64,000 nt of DNA from NCBI GenBank assembly GCA_019750295.1, contig JAIEOS010000017.1, positions 40,530 through 104,529 on the forward strand, given 5' to 3'. This stretch comes from Bdellovibrionales bacterium (lineage in GTDB: Bacteria; Bdellovibrionota; Bdellovibrionia; Bdellovibrionales; JAGQZY01). Positions 45,817 through 55,605 of the stretch are shown here, piece after piece. Numbering within the stretch: the first letter of the stretch is position 1; each line of letters begins with the position of its first letter. The translations under genes and the position numbers were made by a program. The notes under the pieces were generated by a model. That model worked only from the letters and a program-made list of their open reading frames with translations. It had not been told where the DNA came from and did not search any database.

Positions 45817-45880
45817 TCTCGCCGTGATCAGCTTATTTTATTGAAATCAGTGAATTTTAATGGTGTGATGGCCCTCACTT

Positions 45881-47641
45881 ATGGAGCCATCAAGTCTATC
45901 CCATGCCAAAGAACAGTGGATTGAGGACGTTAAAAAAGCGCTGAAGCTAGAGACCGCTCCGACGCTCCTTAAAAACATCGTTCATCATCAACATATTGAA
46001 GCCGTTTCCCAGGGAATATCTCCGTCGATGTATCAGCAACAGACGGCCAGAGCATCCCGTTTTCTATCGGTTCAAAACTACTCCGATCTCAAAAAATCGA
46101 AAATGGAAGAGTGGATCACATCCCCCTCGATAGGCCTTCGCTTTAAACAACTCGAAGATGCTAAGATTGTGCTTAGTGATAGCGCCGTCAAAAATAAGTC
46201 GTTGTTCCTTTCGCAGCCTTTTGCATTCGAGCTATCGAACTCCGACAATGATTTTATTTCTGCAAGCAAAGATCAAGTGGATCATTTGAATATGGGTTGG
46301 AGTCCGAGTTCTTTTGGACTCACTCGCGGGGAGATCTTGAAGCGCCCCTATAAAAATTGGGATGTGATTTTTAAAAACGAACAGCTTCACGATCCGCGCG
46401 TGCGTTGGTTTTATTTAAGCTCGGCCTCGTACCAGTGGGCAGGTGCGGAGGCTCATAGTGAGATCGCAATTCTTGCGTCTTTGGCCTTCGATACGGTTCA
46501 GGAGTTCCTCGATCTCGGATATACGGTCGACCAAGTGATTCCTCGGATCACCTTTGGCTTATCGATGGGTACGGATGTTTTGATCGAGAGTGCTAAAGTC
46601 ACCGCTTTAAAACAGGTCTGGCTCAAGGTGTGCGAACTTTTTGGCGGGACACTTTCGGCAGATTCTATCGAGGTCTACGCATTGCCTTCGTTAAGATGTT
46701 TTAGTGGGCGCGATCCGTGGAACAATATCATGCGTCTCACGCTGATGAGTTTTTCGGCCATATTGGGTGGGGCTCATGGTTTTAAATGCATTCCCTACGA
46801 TGTTCTTCGCGCTCAAAAAGATCCCGAGGCTCTTCGTGTTTCGACCAATATTCCTTTGCTGCTCACTCAAGAGGGCGTTTTGGATCGAGTTTCTAATCCT
46901 TTTGACGGCAGCCCATTGTTTTCGCAAACGGTGGATGTACTTTGTCAGCAAGCTTGGAGAGCCTTTAAAGATATCGAAGGCAAAGGTGGGATATTTGAAG
47001 CGATTCGCTCCGGGTGGTTGCAATCGGACGTGCGACAGTCGGCCGAGCGATCTAAGGAAGAAGTGGCTCACCTTAGCAAATTGATTCTAGGGGTGAACAA
47101 GTTTGTTTCGCAAAATGTTCCTAGTCGTAGCTCGACGGCGGTGGTGAAACTGCAAGATATCATTGATCCGCTCTTTTTAAAGAAAAACGAGGACGATTTT
47201 TTAAGTGTTGAACCGCTCATCGTTGAAGCTCTCAGTTACCCTTGGGAAAAAATCCAACTGCGAATGGATGATTATAAGAATAAAAACGAAACCTATCCTG
47301 TAGTGACAGTGGTGAAAGGTGCGGGGCCCATCAGCGAAAAACGGATGGAGTGGTTAAAAATGGTGTTAGGTTTAGCTCCATTTTCTATTCAGTGGATGAC
47401 TCTCGATGATCTGTCGAGCGATACGAAACGCAGATTAAGTCCGACTCGGGTGACTCTGGTGCTTCCGAGCAGCGCCGAGAACGAAAGCCAAATTTTGACC
47501 GCCCTTCGCGAGCGTAAAGTGGAAAAGGTCTGGTATGTCGGCACCGCCAGAGCCGAATCGACCTTTGATGGTTATCTCGAAATGACATCCAACGCGCTCG
47601 AATTTTTAAAACAACTGCAAGAAGATTTGGTGGAGATGTAA
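45881..47641 (+). CDS. mutA: Methylmalonyl-CoA mutase, small (non-catalytic) subunit
   Basis: 586 residues, homologous to the mutase fold: [37 protein letters not shown], and [20 protein letters not shown] correspond to conserved barrel segments. The C-terminal cobalamin-type domain is present in outline but lacks the DxHxxG cobalamin ligand, as expected for the small subunit. It pairs with MutB to form the heterodimer that interconverts methylmalonyl-CoA and succinyl-CoA. Its stop codon overlaps the MutB start codon as TAATG. Confidence 0.92.
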   Translation: MEPSSLSHAKEQWIEDVKKALKLETAPTLLKNIVHHQHIEAVSQGISPSMYQQQTARASRFLSVQNYSDLKKSKMEEWITSPSIGLRFKQLEDAKIVLSDSAVKNKSLFLSQPFAFELSNSDNDFISASKDQVDHLNMGWSPSSFGLTRGEILKRPYKNWDVIFKNEQLHDPRVRWFYLSSASYQWAGAEAHSEIAILASLAFDTVQEFLDLGYTVDQVIPRITFGLSMGTDVLIESAKVTALKQVWLKVCELFGGTLSADSIEVYALPSLRCFSGRDPWNNIMRLTLMSFSAILGGAHGFKCIPYDVLRAQKDPEALRVSTNIPLLLTQEGVLDRVSNPFDGSPLFSQTVDVLCQQAWRAFKDIEGKGGIFEAIRSGWLQSDVRQSAERSKEEVAHLSKLILGVNKFVSQNVPSRSSTAVVKLQDIIDPLFLKKNEDDFLSVEPLIVEALSYPWEKIQLRMDDYKNKNETYPVVTVVKGAGPISEKRMEWLKMVLGLAPFSIQWMTLDDLSSDTKRRLSPTRVTLVLPSSAENESQILTALRERKVEKVWYVGTARAESTFDGYLEMTSNALEFLKQLQEDLVEM

Positions 47642-49767
47642 TGGCAAGACTCGATGTAAGCTCCATAGAATGGTCCGCGCCCCAAGGAAAAGTGAAGGAC
47701 TCTCCAGCGCAGGAATTTTTAACGGCCGAGTCCATCCCTTATAAAAATATTTACGCGCCTCACGCCTCGCAATTTTCCCATTCATTTCCCGGGAGAGCCC
47801 CTTATGCCAAGGGACCGTATCCGACGATGTATCTTTCGTCACCTTGGACTATTCGTCAGTACGCGGGATTCTCGACGGCCGCAGAGAGCAATGCCTTTTA
47901 TCGTCGAAACTTAGCCGGTGGCCAAAAAGGTTTATCCATCGCATTCGATCTGGCCACTCATCGTGGCTACGATTCCGATCATCCACGGGTGAGCGGTGAT
48001 GTTGGAATGGCCGGCGTCGCTATTGATTCGATTCTTGATATGCGCGAACTTTTTGACGGCATACCGCTTGATAAAATGAGTGTCTCAATGACGATGAATG
48101 GAGCCGTTCTTCCCATTCTGGCGCTGTATATTGTTGCGGCGGAGGAGCAGGGAGTAGCACTCGATCAACTCTCGGGAACCATTCAAAATGATATCCTCAA
48201 AGAATTCATGGTCCGAAACACTTATATCTATCCGCCTCAGGCTTCTTTGCGAATTATCGCTGATATCTTTAAGTTTACTTCGCAGAATATGCCCAAGTTT
48301 AACAGCATCAGTATCTCGGGTTACCATATGCAGGAGGCTGGTGCGACATTAGATCTGGAACTCGCTTACACGCTCTGTGATGGACTTGAATATATAAAAA
48401 CCGGCATGGCATCGGGGCTCGATATCGACGACTTCGCTCCGCGACTCTCGTTCTTTTGGGCGATTGGTATGAATTTTTATATGGAAGTCGCTAAGCTTCG
48501 AGCGGCTCGCGTGTTGTGGCAGGAAGAGCTTCAGAAGTTCTCTCCTAAAAAAGCCAAGTCTTTGTTGTTGAGGACCCATTGCCAAACTTCGGGTTGGAGT
48601 TTAACGGCTCAAGATGTTTACAACAATCTCACGCGCACGGCTTTAGAAGCCCTCGCCGCATCCATCGGTCAAACTCAGTCGCTCCATACGAATGCCTTTG
48701 ATGAGGCGTTGGCGCTACCCACGGATTTTAGCGCCCTGTTGGCGCGGAACACGCAGCTGCTTTTGCAAATGGAAGCGGGAGTGACGACGTTCGTGGATCT
48801 CTTTGGCGGTAGTCACTTTATCGAGAGTTTAACAGAAGACCTCATCGCTCGCGCTCGCACGCACATGAAAGAGATCGAGGAGTGTGGGGGAATGGCTCGG
48901 GCGATCGAAATGGGTCTCCCAAAAATGCGCATTGAGGAAGCTGCGGCTAGGACTCAAGCGCGAATCGATTCCGGCCATCAGCCCCTCATGGGCGTGAATT
49001 GCTTTAAAAACCCAAATACAGAAACTGTCGATGTTCTTAAAGTGGATAATAGTGCCGTACGCCAGCAGCAGTTGGATAAGCTCAAGCGTTTACGGAGCGA
49101 GAGAGACGAAGGCCTGGTGAAATCTAAACTCAAGGCTTTGACAATGTCTGCGGAAACTGGAGAAGATAATTTATTAGATCTTTCCGTTAAAGCTATACGC
49201 GCGAAAGCCACCGTTGGCGAAATTAGCGAAGCTCTTGAGAAAGTCTTTGGACGCTTTAAAGCGTCCACTCAAGTGATCTCCGGAGTTTATGGAGCAGAGA
49301 TGAAACAGGATCCAGAAGTTTTAAAAAAACTGCGTTCACGCACCGAAAAGCTTCGGCAAAAATTAGGGCGAGCTCCACGCATCTTGATTTCTAAAATGGG
49401 ACAGGACGGCCACGACCGTGGCCAAAAAGTGATCGCCACAGCGTTTTCGGATTTTGGCTTTGATGTGGATATCGGGCCTTTGTTTCAAACTCCGTATGAA
49501 GTGGCCAAGCAAGCCATCGAAAATGATGTGCATATTGTTGGCGTCAGTAGCTTAGCGGCGGGGCATTTAACGCTCGTTCCTCAACTGGTGGAAGAGCTCA
49601 AGAAGTTGGGGCGTTCGGATTTGATCATTGTCGTTGGTGGAGTGATTCCTCCTTCCGATTACGAGCCGTTACGATCCTTTGGTGTTCATGCGATTTTTGG
49701 GCCCGGAACGAATTTGCCAGAGGCGGCTTCGAATCTTCTCTCTCAGATTGAAAGTCAGTCCTCATGA
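47641..49767 (+). CDS. mutB: Methylmalonyl-CoA mutase, large (catalytic) subunit
   Basis: 708 residues. The TIM barrel begins around [20 protein letters not shown] and contains [20 protein letters not shown] (substrate pocket), [20 protein letters not shown] and [10 protein letters not shown]. The C-terminal domain has [15 protein letters not shown] (about residue 590), where DGHDRG supplies the His that ligates adenosylcobalamin. GGTGGAG precedes the start. It belongs to the propionate, Val/Ile/Met degradation pathway. No B12 riboswitch is evident upstream of mutA. Confidence 0.97.
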   Translation: MARLDVSSIEWSAPQGKVKDSPAQEFLTAESIPYKNIYAPHASQFSHSFPGRAPYAKGPYPTMYLSSPWTIRQYAGFSTAAESNAFYRRNLAGGQKGLSIAFDLATHRGYDSDHPRVSGDVGMAGVAIDSILDMRELFDGIPLDKMSVSMTMNGAVLPILALYIVAAEEQGVALDQLSGTIQNDILKEFMVRNTYIYPPQASLRIIADIFKFTSQNMPKFNSISISGYHMQEAGATLDLELAYTLCDGLEYIKTGMASGLDIDDFAPRLSFFWAIGMNFYMEVAKLRAARVLWQEELQKFSPKKAKSLLLRTHCQTSGWSLTAQDVYNNLTRTALEALAASIGQTQSLHTNAFDEALALPTDFSALLARNTQLLLQMEAGVTTFVDLFGGSHFIESLTEDLIARARTHMKEIEECGGMARAIEMGLPKMRIEEAAARTQARIDSGHQPLMGVNCFKNPNTETVDVLKVDNSAVRQQQLDKLKRLRSERDEGLVKSKLKALTMSAETGEDNLLDLSVKAIRAKATVGEISEALEKVFGRFKASTQVISGVYGAEMKQDPEVLKKLRSRTEKLRQKLGRAPRILISKMGQDGHDRGQKVIATAFSDFGFDVDIGPLFQTPYEVAKQAIENDVHIVGVSSLAAGHLTLVPQLVEELKKLGRSDLIIVVGGVIPPSDYEPLRSFGVHAIFGPGTNLPEAASNLLSQIESQSS

Positions 49768-50702
49768 AAGTGGCAGATCTGGTCACTCAACTCAAAGCGA
49801 AGAATCGATTGGCGTTAGCGCGTGCGATCACTTTGGTGGAAAGCGAAAACGAAAAAGATCAGCTCGAGGCCGATCAGCTTTTAGAGTCTCTTAAGGATGT
49901 CAAAACCGAGAGTTTTCGTATTGGGATCTCGGGCTCTCCCGGTGTGGGAAAAAGCACTCTCATCGAAACACTCGGATTAGAATTTATTAAGTTAGGTTAT
50001 CACGTGGCCGTTTTGGCGATTGATCCTTCCAGTGATATTTCCCAGGGAAGTATTTTGGGAGATAAAACGCGAATGGAAGATCTGTCCCGAAAGGAAGAGG
50101 CGTTTATTCGCCCCTCACCCAGTCGAGGCTTTTTGGGTGGGATTGGCATTGCTACTCGCGATGCGATTCGCCTGTGCGAGGTGGCTGGCCATGACATCGT
50201 CATTGTAGAAACCGTAGGAGTGGGGCAGTCGGAGAGCTTAGCGGCTCAGCTTGTGGATTACTTTGTCTATGTCTCGATTCCTGGAGCGGGTGATGACTTG
50301 CAGGGAATTAAAAAAGGGGTTCTCGAGCGCACGGATGCTGTTGTGATCAATAAAGTGGACGGGCAAAATAAAGTGGCGGCGGAGATTGCACAAAAGCAGT
50401 ACCAGTCCTCTCTTAAAATTTTAAGAGCGGCCGATATTCCGGTGTATCTGGTGAGTGCGCTACAAAAGACAGGGATGGTGGAGCTCACTCAACACTTTAA
50501 GAAGGTGTGGGGAGATCATAAAATGGAAATTTTATCTCGCCGGCAAACGCAGGAAAATTTTTGGGTGCGCATTTATCTCGATTATTTTTTAAAACTCAAA
50601 GTCGACGGCGCTCTCCGCAGCCACCCTCAAACGCCAACCTTGTCGAACGAAAACTCCGCTCGCAAACAAGCCCGCCACCTCCTCACCACCCTCAAATTCT
50701 AA
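49764..50702 (+). CDS. meaB: Methylmalonyl-CoA mutase-associated GTPase MeaB (ArgK family)
   Basis: 312 residues of a G3E GTPase: P-loop [12 protein letters not shown] (about residues 52-63), [27 protein letters not shown] and the base-recognising NKVDG. MeaB guards and reloads the B12 cofactor of the mutase. The start overlaps the mutB stop codon by four bases (ATGA), completing a three-gene operon. A large palindrome follows five bases after the stop codon. Confidence 0.95.
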   Translation: MKVADLVTQLKAKNRLALARAITLVESENEKDQLEADQLLESLKDVKTESFRIGISGSPGVGKSTLIETLGLEFIKLGYHVAVLAIDPSSDISQGSILGDKTRMEDLSRKEEAFIRPSPSRGFLGGIGIATRDAIRLCEVAGHDIVIVETVGVGQSESLAAQLVDYFVYVSIPGAGDDLQGIKKGVLERTDAVVINKVDGQNKVAAEIAQKQYQSSLKILRAADIPVYLVSALQKTGMVELTQHFKKVWGDHKMEILSRRQTQENFWVRIYLDYFLKLKVDGALRSHPQTPTLSNENSARKQARHLLTTLKF

Positions 50703-50706
50703 TCCG

Positions 50707-50792
50707 TCCGGTCGGTACGCCGATACTTTTTGAGAACCGGTGCATTATTCATAATGCACCGGTTCTCAAAAAGTATCGGCGTACCGACCGGA
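50707..50792. repeat. Perfect 86-base palindrome (42-bp arms, 2-base centre)
   Basis: The arm at 50707-50748 (starting TCCGGTCGGTACGCCG and ending GGTGCATTAT) is the exact reverse complement of 50751-50792, with only TC between. Each arm contains a run of five T's between an outer 20-bp and an inner 17-bp module. The T-run precedes rather than follows the inner stem on both strands, so it is not an ordinary terminator, although its place right after meaB would let the full hairpin stop transcription. Further partial dyads (ACCGGAGGCC, GCTGACCGG) continue to about 50813. Confidence 0.9.
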
Positions 50793-50909
50793 GGCCTTCG
50801 GTGCTGACCGGACGAAAGGTGTGATTTTTGGGGGAGGTGGGTCTAGGGAGCTCCGACTATTGGGGATCTCGATTTACTTTCATTCTTTGGAAACGATAAA
50901 ATAGGGGGA

Positions 50910-52343
50910 ATGCGTAAGCTTATTTCTCTGCTCTTTATTATTCCATTTCTCACTCTAAGTTTATCGTCTTGCACGACCAGCGAGGACGAGACCGAGGACA
51001 ACGCGATCGAAGCGGAATTGAATTCTGAGCTGGAAGACATGGAAGGCTCTGGTACCAACGCCGATCTTGATGTCGAGAGTGATGATGGCCTCGAGGACTT
51101 TGACGATACAAATTTCGAGGATGATGGGAAAGAGTTCGCTTCCGATTCCACGACGGACTCATCGACCGACGACGACTTTTTCTCAGATGCGGACACGCCT
51201 CCGTCCGGTCCGGGAAATAATCCTCCGGTCCTTGCCGAAAACGATCTCAAGCAGGAACTTCAGCAGGGCGCAGTGCCTCCTCCGGCCTCGGCGGACACCG
51301 CAGGCACCGCTGTTCAAGCCCCTTACCCCGAAGATATTCCTCCCGCAGTCCCTTTGCCTAAAGATAACGGCGCTAATGGACCTGTCACGTCTCGATCGAC
51401 ATTTCCTCGTATTGAAGACTACGAAAGCATTAATCCTACGCCCGATGTTCCCAAAGATGATTTAGGTGTGGCCGATCCTCTTGTGTCCCAAGTCGATGCG
51501 CCTCTCCCGTCCATGCGGGCGGCGAAAGAAGTCGTTCCTATTTCGAAGATCGGTAAGGATCCGTTTTTTAGAAACGAACGTATCATGAACACCGTTTACA
51601 TCGCTCGCCCCGGTGATGACATGGGCACCATCAGTCAGAAAATTTTTAACGAAGATCGAACCGCACAGCTGCTCGCCGATAATCCTCATATCAGTAAAGG
51701 GATCGAACCTGGCGATAAGGTCTATTACAATTCGATCAATCGACCGGAAGATAAAAAGACCATCATGACTTATTTTGAAGACAGTCGTTATGCTCCTCAG
51801 TATTACACCACAAAAAATGATGATGATATTCGAAAGATCGGCCAACAGCTTTTAGGCTATGCCGATGCGTGGAAAGAAATTTGGGCGGTGAACGACAGTT
51901 TGCAAACTCAAGCCATGCTCCCTGCAGGGTTAAAGATAAAATATTGGACCGGCAACGAAGTGCGCGAGACTCCGCCACCTAAGGCCACTCCCGTAACCAC
52001 AGAGCCCGAGGTCGTTGCTGAGACTGAGCCAAAGCAGGAAGCCGAAATTCCTTTAAATATTACCAATATCGAGACACCACTTCCGACCACGTCGGGTACG
52101 ACGGTGAATACGGATGATCCCGCTTTATCGGCAGGGATCACAGAGCCTTTACCTATGGCTCCAGATGCCTCTGTGCCACCGACACCCAACACGCCTCAAG
52201 TGAAAGACGGTAGCTCTACAACTACGATTGCGGCACTGGCTTTGATCGCTATGGCGGTGATCATTCTCGTGGCGATTCAAATTAAGAATCGTCGCAAAGA
52301 TCCCGGAGCTATGCCTCCGAGCCTTGAATTCACGAAAGTGTAA
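50910..52343 (+). CDS. Acidic lipoprotein with LysM-like domains and a C-terminal membrane helix
   Basis: 477 residues. Lipobox SSC at about residue 21 is followed by a very acidic stretch (Asp, Glu, Ser; about residues 22-95) and a Pro-rich part. Residues of about 225-350 resemble two LysM modules (VYIARPGDDMGTISQKIF, then IRKIGQQLLGYADAWKEIW), a peptidoglycan-binding fold. After another Pro/Thr-rich stretch, AALALIAMAVIILVAIQI forms a membrane helix followed by KNRRKD. A protein with both a lipid anchor and a C-terminal helix is unusual. It may span the periplasm and contact the wall between two membranes. Confidence 0.75.
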   Translation: MRKLISLLFIIPFLTLSLSSCTTSEDETEDNAIEAELNSELEDMEGSGTNADLDVESDDGLEDFDDTNFEDDGKEFASDSTTDSSTDDDFFSDADTPPSGPGNNPPVLAENDLKQELQQGAVPPPASADTAGTAVQAPYPEDIPPAVPLPKDNGANGPVTSRSTFPRIEDYESINPTPDVPKDDLGVADPLVSQVDAPLPSMRAAKEVVPISKIGKDPFFRNERIMNTVYIARPGDDMGTISQKIFNEDRTAQLLADNPHISKGIEPGDKVYYNSINRPEDKKTIMTYFEDSRYAPQYYTTKNDDDIRKIGQQLLGYADAWKEIWAVNDSLQTQAMLPAGLKIKYWTGNEVRETPPPKATPVTTEPEVVAETEPKQEAEIPLNITNIETPLPTTSGTTVNTDDPALSAGITEPLPMAPDASVPPTPNTPQVKDGSSTTTIAALALIAMAVIILVAIQIKNRRKDPGAMPPSLEFTKV

Positions 52344-53337
52344 AGCGCAGTTCATTTCCTTTTTTTTCTGTCACTCGAACCTGGGGCAGGTCCCCTCGTT
52401 TGATTTGTGGCGCGGGGCCGGCGCGCTCTAGCCAGGATAAGTATTCGCGCTCGGAGTTGCGACAATAGAGCCACCGTGTTTTTCCCTTTTCGTGGAGCTC
52501 GTCGCTGACCACTCGACCCTCATTTGAATTTTTGTTCTGGGACGACTTACTGAGGAGTAAGTACGAGTAAGTGAGAGTATTGTTCTTAATGGGAAGTTGG
52601 GCCTCGATGGCAGAAAACCAGGCGGGCTGCTCCCAGTGAATTCGATCATGGCACCAATCCGTCTTCGAGTGAGTGAGAAGGGGGCAGGCCTCACGATGGG
52701 TGCACGGGGCGAGGATTTCGAATTGGGCCTCCATAAAAGTGGAGCGCAAAGCCATGAGATTTCGACCGATCTTTTGGGTGGAGGGCTCAACGATCAAAAC
52801 CGTGTCCAGTTGAGAGACCCACCGAGGGAGCGTCGCTAACTCATTGAGAGAATAACTCATCACTCCCCAGCTTCGAGAGTTGGGAGTCGAATCGTAAGCG
52901 GCGGTCCATTGAAGGATGGGCGAGCTCTCGAGAAAGCCGTAGAGCTCCTTGGCGGCGCCGCTCTTTTCGATGGCCGTGTAGGGTGTTTGCGGGGTGATCC
53001 AATCGCTATCGAGAAGAGCCAGTCGGCTACTTCCTAAACCGAAGCCAAAATCGAGCACAGGAGCGGTGGTGTTCTTGGGAATGTGGCTTTTGGCCTCATC
53101 GAGAATCTTAAGATGGCGAACGTAATTGAGCGGAAAAAAGTAACTGAGATAGGCCACTTGCGACTGGGTTTTGCTCCATGGAGTTTCTCGGCCCCCCTCT
53201 TGATAGAAGTGAGACAGCGAAAGAACGCATTCGGCAATCTTTGATGGTTGATTTAACGAGTACCCCAGCTTTGCTAAAGCTCTCTCGATTTTCGCTTGAT
53301 ATTTCTCGGGAAAGGAATAAATTTTCGGCACTAACAC
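52330..53337 (-). CDS. Rsm22-family ribosomal small-subunit methyltransferase
   Basis: 335 residues. YLSYFFPLNYVRHLKIL is the typical N-terminal signature. VLDFGFGLGSSRLALLD is the SAM-binding motif I. APCTHREACPLL and DWCHDRIHW match the Cys-rich segment that holds an iron-sulphur cluster or zinc in Rsm22 homologues. The first codon is GTG, with another GTG two codons later. It is convergent with the LysM lipoprotein (14-base overlap) and divergent from the peroxiredoxin. Confidence 0.85.
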   Translation of the reverse strand: MLVPKIYSFPEKYQAKIERALAKLGYSLNQPSKIAECVLSLSHFYQEGGRETPWSKTQSQVAYLSYFFPLNYVRHLKILDEAKSHIPKNTTAPVLDFGFGLGSSRLALLDSDWITPQTPYTAIEKSGAAKELYGFLESSPILQWTAAYDSTPNSRSWGVMSYSLNELATLPRWVSQLDTVLIVEPSTQKIGRNLMALRSTFMEAQFEILAPCTHREACPLLTHSKTDWCHDRIHWEQPAWFSAIEAQLPIKNNTLTYSYLLLSKSSQNKNSNEGRVVSDELHEKGKTRWLYCRNSEREYLSWLERAGPAPQIKRGDLPQVRVTEKKGNELRFTLS

Positions 53338-53359
53338 GTCTTAAAATGGAGAGTGTATT

Positions 53360-53902
53360 ATGTCAGCAAAGAAATCGAGTTCGAGTAAAACGACTAAAAC
53401 CGTTAAAAAAACGCCCAAGAAGACAGAAGTCGCCGCCGCCCCCAGTGCGATCGTCGGCAAAAAAGTGGGCAAATTTTCGTTAGAAGCCACTGATGGCGTT
53501 ATTACTGAAAAAGACATTTCCACTCCCACCGTTTTGTACTTTTACCCCAAAGATAATACCAGCGGTTGCACCCAAGAGGGTCATGATTTTAAAGACAAAT
53601 TCATGCAATTTAAAAAGTTAGGTGTAAAAGTTTATGGGGTCTCTCGCGACTCCATCAAGTCCCACAATAGCTTTCGCCTCAAGCAGCAGTATCCCTTCCA
53701 TTTGATCAGCGATCCCGAGGAAAAGCTCTGTAAAATCTTCGACGTGATCAAAGAGAAGAGTCTTTATGGACGTAAATACATGGGTGTGGATCGCAGTACG
53801 TTTTTGATCGATGGAAACGGAAAAGTGATTCAAGAGTGGCGCGGAGTTAAAATTCCTGGCCATGTGGAACAAGTTTTAGAGGCGGCGAAAGCCGCCTTCT
53901 AA
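53360..53902 (+). CDS. bcp: Peroxiredoxin of the BCP/PrxQ type
   Basis: 180 residues. The first 30 are Lys/Ser/Thr-rich (KSSSSKTTKTVKKTPKK), an extension unlike the usual family start. The core has FYPKDNTSGCTQEGHDF, keeping the PxxxTxxC arrangement around the peroxidatic Cys, with Ser replacing the usual Pro before Gly-Cys. The resolving Cys five residues on is absent (His), so this is a 1-Cys form or uses the Cys in EEKLCKIF. It reduces hydroperoxides. GGAGAG precedes the start. Confidence 0.92.
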   Translation: MSAKKSSSSKTTKTVKKTPKKTEVAAAPSAIVGKKVGKFSLEATDGVITEKDISTPTVLYFYPKDNTSGCTQEGHDFKDKFMQFKKLGVKVYGVSRDSIKSHNSFRLKQQYPFHLISDPEEKLCKIFDVIKEKSLYGRKYMGVDRSTFLIDGNGKVIQEWRGVKIPGHVEQVLEAAKAAF

Positions 53903-53915
53903 ACGGCGGATACAA

Positions 53916-54470
53916 TTACTGACGCGTGTATTTGACTTCGAGTCCATAAGTTCGAAAGACCCATTTGGACTCGGTCACGTTAAAATTCGTGGTGTGGAAG
54001 ATACTGTTATCCTCCACGAAAAATCCTAAGAAATCGCCCTTTTGGATATCGCCCACGAGGACCTTGGTGAAATCCGCTGTTTCGGTGTACTTCACTGGTG
54101 CGTAGGATTTTTCCGGAGTGAAGACCTCTTGATCGGCCTGATACTGAACATAGTCTTCACCTTGGTAGATGGGATTATAGCTCTTTAGAGTCCCAAAAGT
54201 GATTTCGCTAAATCGAGGCTGATAGTTTTTAACCACATCAGGAATTTCTTCGTCCACGACTCGGGTGCATTTCACAAACTGAAGGGCGCTTTTGCACTCG
54301 TAGCTGAGGTTCATCAGCTCGGCGATGCGAGCTTGCCCCGCCTCTGTGCCGGGATAAACCACTTCGTGACGAATAATACTGGGTGATTGAACTTCGCCCG
54401 AAAAAACGAAACGACCTTCGATAGCGAACGCCAACGTCGGAAACAGAAGACCGATTAAAAATATTTTCAT
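53916..54470 (-). CDS. Exported protein of unknown function
   Basis: 184 residues from the ATG at 54470, which has GGGGGAG upstream. Signal peptide KIFLIGLLFPTLAFA is followed by a beta-rich mature part with two Cys (ECKSALQFVKC) and a run of aromatic strands ending LEVKYTRQ. No family is recognised. It lies 46 bases downstream of the tryptophan dioxygenase gene on the same strand and has its own ribosome-binding site. Confidence 0.72.
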   Translation of the reverse strand: MKIFLIGLLFPTLAFAIEGRFVFSGEVQSPSIIRHEVVYPGTEAGQARIAELMNLSYECKSALQFVKCTRVVDEEIPDVVKNYQPRFSEITFGTLKSYNPIYQGEDYVQYQADQEVFTPEKSYAPVKYTETADFTKVLVGDIQKGDFLGFFVEDNSIFHTTNFNVTESKWVFRTYGLEVKYTRQ

Positions 54471-54516
54471 AAACTCCCCCTTAGGACTCTTATTGAAGTC
54501 AGTGGGGGAGAATCTG

Positions 54517-55593
54517 TCAATAGTGGAAACTGAGTTTCTTCTTAATTTCCGCGGGGAGTGCGGGAAGCTTTGAGCGGGGCACAAGGAATGTCGCCAAATT
54601 GAAGAGATCGGTGAACACTTTATGTTTATCAGCGGCAGCGGCCAGATACTTATGACCCGAGGAGCCTCCGGTTCCCATCTTTGCGCCGAGCATACGGTGG
54701 GCCATCTGGGCATGACGTTGGCGCCATTGCGTAAAATTTTCGTCCAGGGTCTGCAAGCAAGCCATCAATTTGAACGGCGCTTGAAGAAGAGGTTCGTCTC
54801 GATACAGCTGAATAAATAAAGCTGCTTGAAGGGCTTTGTAACTGAGGCGCCAATGATTGTTGTCTTGAAGTTTTTTGTAATCGTCTGGATTAAAAATGGC
54901 CTCAAAACTTTCGCGATTGGACTTGATGCTCGCCAAATGTTGTTCCTGGCTGGACCGATCAAGTCCCGCGGCCTTCACGGCCACTTCGCTTTCGTTAAAC
55001 ATTTTTTCGACAGTGCCTTTATAGGTCTGCCAAAAATCAAAGTTTTTCGTGGCGATAAACGGAGTTCGTTCGAGCCATGCTTCTAAGGAGTTAAAGAGAG
55101 TTGTTTCTTTCTCCGAGGCGCTGGCTTCCGGGCGCTCTTCAGGCTTTAGCAATTCTTTGTAGTCTTGATTATTAAAGCGCAGGCGGCGATTGAGCCCCAT
55201 TTTGTTTTCGATCAAACGGAACTGCTGGCTCTGAAATCCCGAGGCGGGCACGAGCAGTTCGCGGAAATCGAGAAAATCCAAAGGAGTCATGGTTTCCAGA
55301 ACATCCACCTGTTGAATTAATAACTTTTGGATGCCGATCACTCGCTCGAGGCGGCCAATCATTTTTAACATTAACCCTTCCTCGATGGAGTCCTGGGCGA
55401 AGATTTCTAAAACACTATCGACTTCGAAGAGAATTTGTTTGAACCAAAGCTCATACACTTGATGAGTAATGATAAAGAGCATTTCTTCGTGAGCGGGATT
55501 TCCGATTTTTTCACTTTTACGCTCCTGAAGCTGAATGAGATCGTGGACTCTGAGGTAATCCGCATAGTTGGTGGACGCAAATTTATTGTTCAT
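54517..55593 (-). CDS. kynA: Tryptophan 2,3-dioxygenase
   Basis: 358 residues, all-alpha heme enzyme. HEEMLFIITHQVYELWFKQ near the N-terminus contains the substrate-contacting residues, RENKMGLN/RLRFNNQDY-type segments follow, and GGSSGHKYL holds the heme-ligating His region near the C-terminus. GGAGAT precedes the ATG at 55593. It opens the indole ring of L-tryptophan to N-formylkynurenine. It is the last gene of a tight operon with a PLP enzyme (12-base gap) and an arginase-family hydrolase. No KynB- or KynU-type gene is visible. Confidence 0.95.
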   Translation of the reverse strand: MNNKFASTNYADYLRVHDLIQLQERKSEKIGNPAHEEMLFIITHQVYELWFKQILFEVDSVLEIFAQDSIEEGLMLKMIGRLERVIGIQKLLIQQVDVLETMTPLDFLDFRELLVPASGFQSQQFRLIENKMGLNRRLRFNNQDYKELLKPEERPEASASEKETTLFNSLEAWLERTPFIATKNFDFWQTYKGTVEKMFNESEVAVKAAGLDRSSQEQHLASIKSNRESFEAIFNPDDYKKLQDNNHWRLSYKALQAALFIQLYRDEPLLQAPFKLMACLQTLDENFTQWRQRHAQMAHRMLGAKMGTGGSSGHKYLAAAADKHKVFTDLFNLATFLVPRSKLPALPAEIKKKLSFHY

Positions 55594-55605
55594 AGGGATC
55601 TCCAA

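Noticed and set aside
45817..45880. Cobalamin riboswitch ahead of the mutase operon
   Set aside because: The gap is only 64 bases and shows no B12-box-like sequence.
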